Assembly (NCBI GenBank): GCA_023701075.1
Contig: JAMPXQ010000096.1
Span: forward strand, 1-5,502
Direction of reading: 5' to 3'
Length of the DNA stretch: 5,502 nucleotides
Source of the DNA: Candidatus Woesearchaeota archaeon
GTDB taxonomy: Archaea; Nanobdellota; Nanobdellia; Woesearchaeales; GW2011-AR15
Both the position numbers and the translations under genes were made by a program. Positions 1 through 5,502 of the stretch are shown piece by piece (position 1 is the first letter of the stretch; every line of letters starts with the position of its first letter). The notes below the pieces were generated by a model. It was not told the origin of the DNA and did not search any database. It saw nothing but the letters and a program-made list of their open reading frames with translations.

Positions 1-1234
1 ACAGCACTGCGCATTCAACAAGATCATCCCTATCCTGGATTATTATCCTTCCTTTTGCTGTCTCATGAAGCTTATGCCCGCTCCTACCAATCCTCTGCAG
101 GGCTCTTGCGACTGATTTTGGGCTTCCTAGAAGGATCACAAGATCTATATAACCTATATCAATCCCTAATTCTAAAGATGTAGATGAGACTATGGCTTTG
201 AGTTTTCCTTCTTTCAATTGCTTCTCTATATTCAGCCTATGCTCTGTCGAGAGCGAACCATGATGCGCTCCGATCAGAGAACGGGAATCTTCGTCACCTA
301 ATTTTTCCGTATAAGATTTTGGAAACTTATCCTTTAGGAAATGGACTACCCTTTCTGTAGCGCTCCTAGTGTTCGTGAATATCAACGTAGTCTTATGTGT
401 CGATATAAGGTCATTCATGAGTTCATAAGTGCTCTGATGGATGTTATCATGAGTTGTCTTCATCACGTCATGCACAGGACTTAGCACCTTGAAATCCATC
501 TTCTTTATGAACTGAGCATCCACAATCTTGCATGGCCTAAACCGCTCATGCTCTTTTCCTACAAGAAATTTTGCGACTTCTTCTAGTGGCGAGACTGTAG
601 CTGAAAGACCGATCCTTGTGAACCTCGTGAAATTAGAAAGCCTCTCCATCGAAAGAGAAAGATGCGTCCCTCTCTTGCTTGACGCTATCGAATGTATCTC
701 ATCGACGATGAGCCAATCCAGACCTGTCATGAGGTCCAGGAATTTTTTTGATGTTATCGTTATCGCAAAGGATTCAGGCGTCGTAATCAATATATGGGGC
801 GGATGCTTAAGCATCTTCGCTTTCTCCGAAGTTGTCGTGTCTCCGGTCCTTACCCCTACCCTTATATCTACCTTCTTCCCTTCTTTCTTTGCCAGTTCCT
901 GTATCTTCTCTAATGGGTCCATCAGGTTGACCTTGATATCCCTTGAAAGCGCTTTTAGCGGGCTTATGTATACGCAATAGACTTTATCTTTCAGCTCATC
1001 CTTTTCTGCAAGATAGATGAGCTCATTCAATATAGATGTGAAAGCTGTAAGGGTCTTACCTGTTCCTGTAGGTGCAAAAATCAATGTGTTTTCCTTATTA
1101 TGGATAGGCATGATACCATACTGCTGAGGTGCAGAGAACCCCCCGAACGTCTCTTCGAACCATTTTCTCAATAGAGGGTGCAAAATATTATAGATCTCCT
1201 TATTGGTATTCGGTTTTTCTATATAGGTGAACAT
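1..1234 (-). CDS. lhr: Lhr-type ATP-dependent DNA/RNA helicase (superfamily 2), N-terminal 411 residues, runs off left edge
   Basis: I translated this open frame by hand from the ATG at 1234. The fragment carries both RecA-like domains of an SF2 helicase. RecA1 has a Q-motif-like region (F33, Q37), Walker A APTGTGKT at 54-61, motif Ia YISPLKAL at 89-96, motif Ib TTPES at 151-155, the DEIH box at 178-181 followed by an S-I-A-x-x-K-R-G stretch typical of Lhr, and SAT at 211-213. RecA2 has motif IV near 284-290, motif V near 348-359 and motif [10 protein letters not shown] at 380-387. Lhr proteins are ATP-driven 3'-5' helicases linked to DNA repair and recombination. Archaeal members are usually about 850-950 residues, so the winged-helix and C-terminal parts lie outside the window. 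No frameshift or lost motif is seen. The gene is divergent from the methyltransferase-like gene and has its own TATA box. ASH-Ski2 or another SF2 helicase is a less likely alternative because of the DEIH context. Confidence 0.93.
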   Translation of the reverse strand, partial: MFTYIEKPNTNKEIYNILHPLLRKWFEETFGGFSAPQQYGIMPIHNKENTLIFAPTGTGKTLTAFTSILNELIYLAEKDELKDKVYCVYISPLKALSRDIKVNLMDPLEKIQELAKKEGKKVDIRVGVRTGDTTTSEKAKMLKHPPHILITTPESFAITITSKKFLDLMTGLDWLIVDEIHSIASSKRGTHLSLSMERLSNFTRFTRIGLSATVSPLEEVAKFLVGKEHERFRPCKIVDAQFIKKMDFKVLSPVHDVMKTTHDNIHQSTYELMNDLISTHKTTLIFTNTRSATERVVHFLKDKFPKSYTEKLGDEDSRSLIGAHHGSLSTEHRLNIEKQLKEGKLKAIVSSTSLELGIDIGYIDLVILLGSPKSVARALQRIGRSGHKLHETAKGRIIIQDRDDLVECAVL

Positions 1235-1251
1235 CGCGCCACTATGAATCC

Positions 1252-1263
1252 TTATACGTATAA
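1252..1263. repeat. 12-bp perfect palindrome TTATACGTATAA in the divergent promoter region
   Basis: TTATACGTATAA equals its own reverse complement and has its centre between 1257 and 1258. It contains TATA-like sequence on both strands. The centre is about 24 bases from the Lhr ATG (1234) and about 24 bases from the in-frame ATG at 1282 on the other strand. It could therefore be a bidirectional TATA element, or an operator covering the Lhr promoter. A chance palindrome in A+T-rich DNA is also possible. Confidence 0.5.
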
Positions 1264-1266
1264 AAA
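1259..1266 (-). promoter_or_regulatory. Probable TATA box of the Lhr gene
   Basis: Read on the minus strand this is TTTTTATA, centred about 28 bases before the ATG at 1234. No Shine-Dalgarno motif lies between, so the transcript is probably leaderless or nearly so. It overlaps the palindrome at 1252-1263 and ends 8 bases from the TATA box of the divergent gene. The match is weaker than that of the other promoters here. Confidence 0.5.
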
Positions 1267-1274
1267 AGTATGCT

Positions 1275-1282
1275 TTTAAATA
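1275..1282 (+). promoter_or_regulatory. TATA box TTTAAATA of the methyltransferase-like gene
   Basis: TTTAAATA is a near-consensus archaeal TATA box. Its centre is about 25 bases before the ATG at 1303, the same spacing as at the other starts in this window, and a run of A's (1262-1267) lies upstream where a BRE would be. This is the main reason for choosing 1303 as the start. An inverted repeat with arms GGATA and TATCC (1284-1294) lies between the box and that ATG and could be an operator. Confidence 0.6.
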
Positions 1283-1302
1283 TGGATAATATCCGAATCA
1301 AT

Positions 1303-1932
1303 ATGGACGCATTATTCTCCTTTGCCACAACTATGCATCTCATAAAGGAAGAGGAACTTCCTCCTGCTTGGAAACCTAAATTTAATGCTTCAGACAGCAA
1401 CCGATATATTGACCAAGCGGCAAAAGAATTGGTCGATGATATGAAAAACGCATGCATCGTCCAGATGCTTAATGTGAATTATTTCTTTCCTAAAGCTACT
1501 AACATTGCCCTATTAGCTGATGAGAAACAGGCAAAATATGCGCAGAAAAAAGGCGTGATATCTTTTTCATATGCAGATACCCTTGATACTGACATAGATG
1601 GCGTAATCTATCCTTTAGGCAGTTTTGGACTTTTGATGAACCCAACTTTCGGAGAAGGTTGCAGAAGATGTGCATTGACAAGAGACTATGGAAATCTGAT
1701 GCCTGGAGGCTTCATCATGCTAGACACAATTGTCGGGGAGGGTGTAATGAAATTCGAGCACCATATCTTCTCCAATTATTCACTCCTTGCAGGAGGGACA
1801 CAATATGTCAAGGCGTTCTCTATGCAAGAGATAGAGGGACTCACAAAAGGCCTTGGGAATACAGAAAGCCGATATATCAAAGATATGCCTTATGACAGGA
1901 TATTGACTGTGATAAGAAAACCACTATCCTGA
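1303..1932 (+). CDS. Class I methyltransferase-like protein with degenerate SAM-binding motif
   Basis: The product is 209 aa from ATG 1303. In-frame ATGs at 1282 and 1270 would add 7 or 11 residues, but 1270 would overlap the TATA box region, and only 1303 sits about 25 bases after the strong TTTAAATA box. The second half reads like a Rossmann-fold methyltransferase: an acidic strand end ALLADE (69-74) in the position that binds the SAM ribose, an acidic ADTLD (91-95), a strand-4 region DGVIYPLGSFGLL (99-111), the L-x-P-G-G turn NLMPGGFIMLD (131-141), an FSMQEIEGL helix start (172-180) and a C-terminal strand ending in RKP. The region where motif I should be (about 50-58) has no GxGxG, so SAM binding is doubtful. 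The substrate is unknown. It is convergent with the zinc-ribbon gene, with a 14-base gap. It may be a catalytically dead relative or a non-methyltransferase Rossmann protein. Confidence 0.6.
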   Translation: MDALFSFATTMHLIKEEELPPAWKPKFNASDSNRYIDQAAKELVDDMKNACIVQMLNVNYFFPKATNIALLADEKQAKYAQKKGVISFSYADTLDTDIDGVIYPLGSFGLLMNPTFGEGCRRCALTRDYGNLMPGGFIMLDTIVGEGVMKFEHHIFSNYSLLAGGTQYVKAFSMQEIEGLTKGLGNTESRYIKDMPYDRILTVIRKPLS

Positions 1933-1938
1933 TATCAG
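1929..1938. repeat. 10-bp palindrome CTGATATCAG at convergent gene ends
   Basis: CTGATATCAG is a perfect palindrome that includes the TGA stop codon (1930-1932) of the methyltransferase-like gene and lies just beyond the stop of the opposing zinc-ribbon gene. No U-tract follows on either strand, so there is little support for calling it a terminator. It may be chance. Confidence 0.3.
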
Positions 1939-1946
1939 AATCTGGT

Positions 1947-2498
1947 TCAGACCCTAGAACCGCATATCGGGCAGAACTTGTGCTGCGGAAGGAGCGGGGA
2001 ACCGCACTGATGGCAGAATCTTGCCTGCATCCTTGAATGAGTCAGGTTATGCGGCTGCGTGACATGATTGGCTGATGGATTATTCATATGGCTGTGGCTT
2101 GCATTATGCTGCACGTTGTGATTCATATGCTGCGGATGATTCGGATTATGGCTTCTTCCTTGAGTACTTAACTGCTGCTGAGTAGGAGGGTATTTAGCCT
2201 GCTGCTGCATCGCCTGCTGCCTCAACTGAGGGTTGTTCCTATAATCATCTATATTTATCTCAACTTCACCACTATCTCTCTTGCTGTGAATAGCGCGCAT
2301 ATCATCTATGGTCTGCTCAGGTGTCCTTTGCCTAAGCTTCATCTTAAGCCATCCGAAACCCAGCATTATCAGGCCTACAAAGATCATTATCTTGAAGAAC
2401 ATGTTATATGAGATGCTGTCATTGAACCCCATGAAGACTGAAAAACCAGTTATTATCACTCCCGATATCATCCACATCCATGAAGGTATCTCTGCCAT
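1947..2498 (-). CDS. Two-helix membrane protein with Gln/His-rich linker and C-terminal zinc ribbon
   Basis: The 183-aa product has three parts. Residues about 7-25 and 33-51 are hydrophobic and form a likely membrane hairpin. Basic residues after the second helix (K52, K54, R56, R58) predict that both ends face the cytoplasm. Residues about 91-113 are Gln-rich, and 117-154 hold ten histidines among many Asn residues. The C-terminus carries two Cys pairs, C162-x-x-C165 and C176-x-x-C179, each followed by Gly, which is the pattern of a small zinc ribbon (zinc-ribbon/DUF-type knuckle). Short zinc ribbons attached to membrane helices are common in archaea and mostly uncharacterised, so I give no function. 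The start at ATG 2498 is supported by a TATA box about 27 bases upstream. The gene is divergent from the DHH gene. Confidence 0.85.
   Translation of the reverse strand: MAEIPSWMWMISGVIITGFSVFMGFNDSISYNMFFKIMIFVGLIMLGFGWLKMKLRQRTPEQTIDDMRAIHSKRDSGEVEINIDDYRNNPQLRQQAMQQQAKYPPTQQQLSTQGRSHNPNHPQHMNHNVQHNASHSHMNNPSANHVTQPHNLTHSRMQARFCHQCGSPLLPQHKFCPICGSRV
2082..2129. repeat. Short direct repeat ATTCATATG inside the His-rich linker coding region
   Basis: ATTCATATG occurs at 2082-2090 and 2121-2129, 39 bases apart, which is 13 codons. On the coding (minus) strand both copies encode His-Met-Asn, at residues 124-126 and 137-139. Related fragments such as ATTATGC occur nearby. This fits growth of the linker by slippage or tandem duplication followed by decay, but the repeat is too short to prove it. 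Confidence 0.4.
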
Positions 2499-2520
2499 GC
2501 GTTGTTTTTAGGCTATGAAG

Positions 2521-2530
2521 TTTAAATATT
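2521..2530 (-). promoter_or_regulatory. TATA box of the zinc-ribbon membrane protein gene
   Basis: On the minus strand this is AATATTTAAA, centred about 27 bases before the ATG at 2498. No Shine-Dalgarno motif precedes the ATG, so a leaderless transcript is likely. The TATTTAAA core is a good archaeal TATA match. Confidence 0.6.
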
Positions 2531-2558
2531 TTTTGATGGTTTTTTTGCATTTACATAC

Positions 2559-2569
2559 TTTAATAAATA
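2559..2569 (+). promoter_or_regulatory. TATA box of the DHH phosphoesterase gene
   Basis: TTTAATAAATA is centred about 26 bases before the ATG at 2590. The stretch between holds a T-run (2577-2584) and no Shine-Dalgarno sequence, so translation is probably leaderless. This box and that of the divergent gene are about 30 bases apart. Confidence 0.6.
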
Positions 2570-2589
2570 GCACTAGTTTTTTTTAACAC

Positions 2590-3618
2590 ATGATTCCTGA
2601 TGAACAGATCTTGGAACTGAGGAAAGCCATCACTGAATCAGCAAGGCCTCTGATATTTTTTGATGACGATCCTGACGGCCTATGCAGTTTCCTGCAGTTC
2701 TATTCCCTTAATAATGAAGCTAGAGGCATCATATTCAAAAGAGCCGGACCGCTTGACAGCTTCTTCCTGCAGAAAGTCAAGGAATTTGAGCCCGATAATA
2801 TATTCATACTTGATGTCGCAGAAGTCAGCCAGGAGTTCTTGGACCAGCTGCATAATGTGCATTGGCTTGACCATCATAAGCCTTCAAAACTAAAGAATGT
2901 CAAGTACTATAATCCTATGATCAAGAGCAGGGGAAAGGACAATAAGCCAGTCAGCTATTTTGCATACCAAGTTGCTGCAAAGAAAGACCCTTGGCTTGCA
3001 ATGGTCGGATGCGTAGGAGACTGGCACATCCCAAAAGACCTGGTGAAAGATTTCAGGAAAGAATACCCTGACCTGCTGCCAAAAGAGATAAAGAGGCCGC
3101 AGGATGCTTTATTTTCAACAAAAGTCGGAGAAATCTCCAAGATATTCTCATTCATACTAAAGGGAGACAATGCTGAAGCCATGGCATGCGTGAAGACACT
3201 TACAAGGATAAAAGACCCTTATGAGATTTTGGACCACAGCACTTCACAAGGGAAATTCATCTGGAAAAATTTCATGAGGCATAATAAGATCTATGAAGAT
3301 ATAAAATCAAGGGTCAAGGTCTCTGAAGACAAGATTCTGCTCTTTTCCTACCAAGACAACAGGACTTCCCTGACATCTGAACTCAGCAATGAGATACTTT
3401 ACCTCAATCCGGAAAAATTCATTATAATCTGCAGAGTGAGCAATGGAAACTACAAATGTTCCTTGCGTTCCAGCAAATATAAAGTTAGGGAGATACTCCA
3501 AAAAGCCTTGGTCGGGCTTGAAGGGTTCGGAGGAGGGCATATGCATGCATGCGGATGCCAGGTAAGCGAAAAAGATTGGGAACAGTTCTTAAAGAACATA
3601 AGAGAACAGCTTGATTAG
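2590..3618 (+). CDS. DHH/DHHA1 family phosphoesterase (small RecJ/NrnA-like)
   Basis: The 342-aa product belongs to the DHH superfamily of Mn2+-dependent phosphodiesterases. Motif I is DDDPDG (25-30), giving metal-ligand candidates D27 and D29. Motif II is the D in ILDVAEVS (D75). The signature DHH is D94-H95-H96, followed by K-P. Motif IV is the D in VGCVGDW (D144). The C-terminal DHHA1 domain (about 240-342) ends with the substrate-binding glycine motif GGGHMHACG (314-322), the family's GGGHxxAAG. All catalytic positions seem intact. Family members cut single-stranded DNA or RNA, short oligonucleotides, or cyclic dinucleotides; the sequence does not tell which applies here. It is far shorter than bacterial RecJ and lacks its extra OB domain, so archaeal RecJ-like or nanoRNase-like activity is most plausible. 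It has its own promoter and is convergent with the Nudix-like gene, with an 11-base gap. Confidence 0.9.
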   Translation: MIPDEQILELRKAITESARPLIFFDDDPDGLCSFLQFYSLNNEARGIIFKRAGPLDSFFLQKVKEFEPDNIFILDVAEVSQEFLDQLHNVHWLDHHKPSKLKNVKYYNPMIKSRGKDNKPVSYFAYQVAAKKDPWLAMVGCVGDWHIPKDLVKDFRKEYPDLLPKEIKRPQDALFSTKVGEISKIFSFILKGDNAEAMACVKTLTRIKDPYEILDHSTSQGKFIWKNFMRHNKIYEDIKSRVKVSEDKILLFSYQDNRTSLTSELSNEILYLNPEKFIIICRVSNGNYKCSLRSSKYKVREILQKALVGLEGFGGGHMHACGCQVSEKDWEQFLKNIREQLD

Positions 3619-3629
3619 ACCATATATGA

Positions 3630-4577
3630 TTATCTGATTTGCAGTTCTGTATTTTTAGCGATTGTGATGCCTTCTTTGGTGAACCCACCGAATGCCTCTG
3701 ATAATTTATATCCTTCTAGGCTACTTGATAATCCATATACCTTGCCATTCCTGAAGATGCAAAAACCCGGTATTATATTCCCATCAACCACTGGCAATAG
3801 GTAAGGGCCACGCCTGTCAAAGACATCAGCAAACATGTGGCCTGAAGATCGTCTTTTTTCTTCGCTTTGGACTATTGTCTCTGCATAATACAGTCCCTCG
3901 AAGCGATTAAATTCAATATGACCAGCAAGAAGCATCTGAAGATTATTATGGAACCTGTCTATATGAAAGCCATGGTACAATTTCGCCAACGGGCTTTCCA
4001 TGCTAGGGATATGCTGACCGTTCAATACTACATCATAGATATGATTTCCGAAAATATTGACCTTTGCGCCTGGAATCATTTCATAGCTGGCTCTTGAAAA
4101 CTCAACACCATCATATTTGGGTATAGGAAACTTAAAATCACCTATCCTTCCTCTGAGAAGTTTTTCTTTATAGGTGAATGGTAGCACTTCTTCAGTGAAT
4201 TCTGTTATTGCCTGTTCTAGAAGATCTGAACCAAACTCTCCCCTGATCCTATCTGGCTGTGCCCAATATCCAGAAGGAAGCGAGCCTTTTGGAGTCACAA
4301 TCAGATAATCTTTCCCTTTCAAAGTCACTGTGACTGCACATGATACGCCAATGTTTGCAAATAGATGGCTTCTGCTGTCCCCAAATCCATCCTGCCTCAA
4401 TTCTTGCTCTAATTTCTCTTGCGGCTGCTCAGTCCTTAATGCAGCCATCTGCTGGAAAGTCATGCTGATATTGAATGTCTCTATGACTGCTCTTCCATCA
4501 TAATAAGCCAATGCTGCAGGGACAAACCTATCCAACTCATTTTTTTGATACCTCAGAACTGCCAAATCTGCTATCAT
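3630..4577 (-). CDS. Uncharacterised protein with a Nudix-like motif
   Basis: The 315-aa product has no family I recognise with confidence. Residues 75-134 resemble the core of a Nudix hydrolase: a strand GVSCAVTVTLKGKDYLIV (77-94), then ALLEP-like loop residues ending in WAQPDRI, then LLEQAITEFTEEVLP (119-133), which matches the second half of the Nudix box (REUxEE) with T125 in place of Arg and E126, E129 and E130 kept. These glutamates bind the catalytic Mg2+ in known Nudix enzymes. The first half of the box lacks the usual G and E spacing (S117 sits where Glu is expected). Residues 1-75 and 134-315 have no assigned domain, making it much longer than the usual 150-200 residues. No signal peptide or membrane helix is visible. 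The start is backed by a strong TATA box 25 bases upstream, so it is transcribed separately from SRP54. Confidence 0.75.
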   Translation of the reverse strand: MIADLAVLRYQKNELDRFVPAALAYYDGRAVIETFNISMTFQQMAALRTEQPQEKLEQELRQDGFGDSRSHLFANIGVSCAVTVTLKGKDYLIVTPKGSLPSGYWAQPDRIRGEFGSDLLEQAITEFTEEVLPFTYKEKLLRGRIGDFKFPIPKYDGVEFSRASYEMIPGAKVNIFGNHIYDVVLNGQHIPSMESPLAKLYHGFHIDRFHNNLQMLLAGHIEFNRFEGLYYAETIVQSEEKRRSSGHMFADVFDRRGPYLLPVVDGNIIPGFCIFRNGKVYGLSSSLEGYKLSEAFGGFTKEGITIAKNTELQIR

Positions 4578-4597
4578 TGCTCTAGGGATTTAGAAAG

Positions 4598-4607
4598 TAT
4601 ATATAAA
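4598..4607 (-). promoter_or_regulatory. TATA box TTTATATATA of the Nudix-like gene
   Basis: On the minus strand this reads TTTATATATA, centred about 25 bases before the ATG at 4577. It is the best TATA match in the window. It lies in the 47-base gap after the SRP54 stop codon, so the Nudix-like gene need not depend on read-through from SRP54. No Shine-Dalgarno motif precedes the ATG. Confidence 0.7.
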
Positions 4608-4624
4608 TCATAAGCCCATTTAAA

Positions 4625-5502
4625 TCATAGGCCAGGCATCTTCCCTGGCATGCCCATGCGTTTCATCATCTTCTCCATATTCTTCATGTTTCCGCCCTTG
4701 AACATCTTGACCATCTTCTTGGCCTGCCGATACTGCGTTATCAGTTCCTTGATGTCCTTTAGGCTGCTTCCTGAACCTCTTGCAATCCTCTCAATCCTTG
4801 TTCCTGATATCAGTTCCGGATCCTCAAGCTCCTCTTTTGTGCATGAATCCATTATATAGCGCCATCTCTCAAGCTTTTCCTGCTGGACTTCAAGCGCGTC
4901 TTTTGGAAGCTTCAACTGCCCCATTCCAGGGATAAGCTCTGCAATCTTTGAGAGTGGACCCATCTTCTTCATGGCTTCCATCTGCTCATAAAGGTCAACA
5001 AGGCTGAATTCTCCTTTCAAGAGCTTCTTTGACATCTCTTCAGCGTCTTCTTCTTTGACTGCCTCTCTTGCCTTCTCAAGGAGCATCTCGATATCTCCCA
5101 TACCTAATAGACGAGAGACAAAGCCTTTTGGGTTAAACTCTTCAAGATCGTCTATCTTCTCCCCTACCCCTATGAAACGGACGTTTGCATCTGTGACTGC
5201 GCATGCACTTAGAGCTCCTCCCCCTTTTGCTGTTCCCTCCATCTTTGTTATTATGACGCCTGTGACATTACAGGTGTCGTGGAACATCGCAGCCTGTTTT
5301 TCAGCTGCCTGACCTATATCTGCGCTTATGACGAGGATTCTTTCATCTGCCTGGACAAGCGCATTTATCTTATTGAGCTCTTCAACAAGCTCGTCTGAGA
5401 GCGCGTCCCTTCCTGCAGTGTCGATTATGACCACATCAAATGTTGATATCTCTTTCTCGAATTTCTTATATATCTGCACAGGGTCTTTCAATTTCTCATC
5501 TC
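4625..5502 (-). CDS. srp54: Signal recognition particle GTPase SRP54, C-terminal 291 residues, runs off right edge
   Basis: SRP54 binds signal sequences of nascent membrane and secreted proteins and docks with the receptor FtsY through paired GTPase domains. The frame is open to the right edge, so the N domain and the P-loop are missing; a TTG at 5491 is internal. Visible G-domain motifs, numbered from the first complete codon: DTAGR (27-31), ADIGQAA (60-66), TKMEGTAKGGGALSA (85-99), and FIGVGEK (109-115) followed by a FNPKGFVSRLLGMGD stretch that joins to the M domain. The M domain has the RNA-binding RIERIARGSGSS (235-246), which contacts helix 8 of 7S RNA, and a Met-rich tail with nine Met in the last 30 residues. 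The G4 motif has Glu where TKxD normally has Asp. The complete archaeal protein is usually about 440-450 residues, so roughly a third is missing. Confidence 0.95.
   Translation of the reverse strand, partial: DEKLKDPVQIYKKFEKEISTFDVVIIDTAGRDALSDELVEELNKINALVQADERILVISADIGQAAEKQAAMFHDTCNVTGVIITKMEGTAKGGGALSACAVTDANVRFIGVGEKIDDLEEFNPKGFVSRLLGMGDIEMLLEKAREAVKEEDAEEMSKKLLKGEFSLVDLYEQMEAMKKMGPLSKIAELIPGMGQLKLPKDALEVQQEKLERWRYIMDSCTKEELEDPELISGTRIERIARGSGSSLKDIKELITQYRQAKKMVKMFKGGNMKNMEKMMKRMGMPGKMPGL

Noticed and set aside
528..980. 150-aa open frame on the plus strand
   Set aside because: It lies wholly inside the Lhr helicase gene on the other strand, whose frame carries all SF2 motifs. The plus-strand translation has no recognisable domain and no promoter.
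1242..1457. 71-aa minus-strand open frame across the divergent promoter and start of the methyltransferase-like gene
   Set aside because: It overlaps two better supported elements, is in a different frame from Lhr, and looks like a non-coding shadow.
2531..2589. T-runs between the zinc-ribbon and DHH genes as a transcription terminator
   Set aside because: Both genes point away from this region, so no transcript from them would end here; the T-runs fit an A+T-rich promoter region.
2596..2620. TGATGA followed by CTGA, resembling C and D boxes of an archaeal guide RNA
   Set aside because: The boxes are only about 15 bases apart, there is no C'/D' pair, and they lie inside the DHH coding sequence.
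5491..5502. TTG at 5491 as the start of SRP54
   Set aside because: The frame stays open to the window edge and the N domain and P-loop of SRP54 are missing, so the true start lies to the right.
1..5502. A defence, mobile-element or CRISPR system
   Set aside because: No transposase, integrase, toxin-antitoxin pair, Cas protein or spaced repeats were seen. Lhr, DHH and Nudix-like proteins can occur in defence loci, but here each gene has its own promoter and housekeeping SRP54 adjoins them.

Overview
The window looks like a piece of a gene-dense archaeal genome. The evidence is an SRP54-type signal recognition GTPase with archaeal-style sequence, an Lhr-type superfamily 2 helicase, a small DHH-family phosphoesterase, and promoters made of archaeal TATA boxes about 25 bases before the ATG with no Shine-Dalgarno motif, which implies leaderless mRNAs. 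The A+T-rich promoters, very short gaps and several diverged proteins without clear family names would suit a DPANN-type archaeon (Woesearchaeota or a relative), but that placement is an inference and not shown by the sequence.

Layout from left to right: (1) the N-terminal 411 residues of an Lhr helicase on the minus strand, running off the left edge; (2) a 68-base divergent promoter region; (3) a plus-strand protein of about 209 aa that resembles a class I methyltransferase but lacks the SAM-binding glycine motif; (4) a convergent minus-strand 183-aa protein with two membrane helices, a Gln/His/Asn-rich linker and a C-terminal zinc ribbon; (5) a second divergent promoter region of 91 bases; (6) a plus-strand 342-aa DHH/DHHA1 phosphoesterase; (7) a convergent minus-strand 315-aa protein with a partly degenerate Nudix box; (8) the C-terminal 291 residues of SRP54 on the minus strand, running off the right edge.

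Orientation alternates for most of the window. All five gene starts inside it have their own TATA box, so each gene looks like a separate transcription unit, including the Nudix-like gene 47 bases downstream of SRP54. I see no operon that ties these genes to a common task. Lhr (nucleic-acid unwinding) and DHH (phosphodiester cleavage) both fit nucleic-acid processing, SRP54 belongs to membrane protein targeting, and the other three are not assigned.

I found no tRNA, rRNA, CRISPR array, insertion sequence or phage signature. No stretch over 300 bases lacks a gene; the longest gap is 91 bases. The most notable points are the compact palindromic divergent promoter, the degenerate methyltransferase-like and Nudix-like proteins, and the His/Gln-rich zinc-ribbon membrane protein. 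I do not see a clearly novel multi-gene system.
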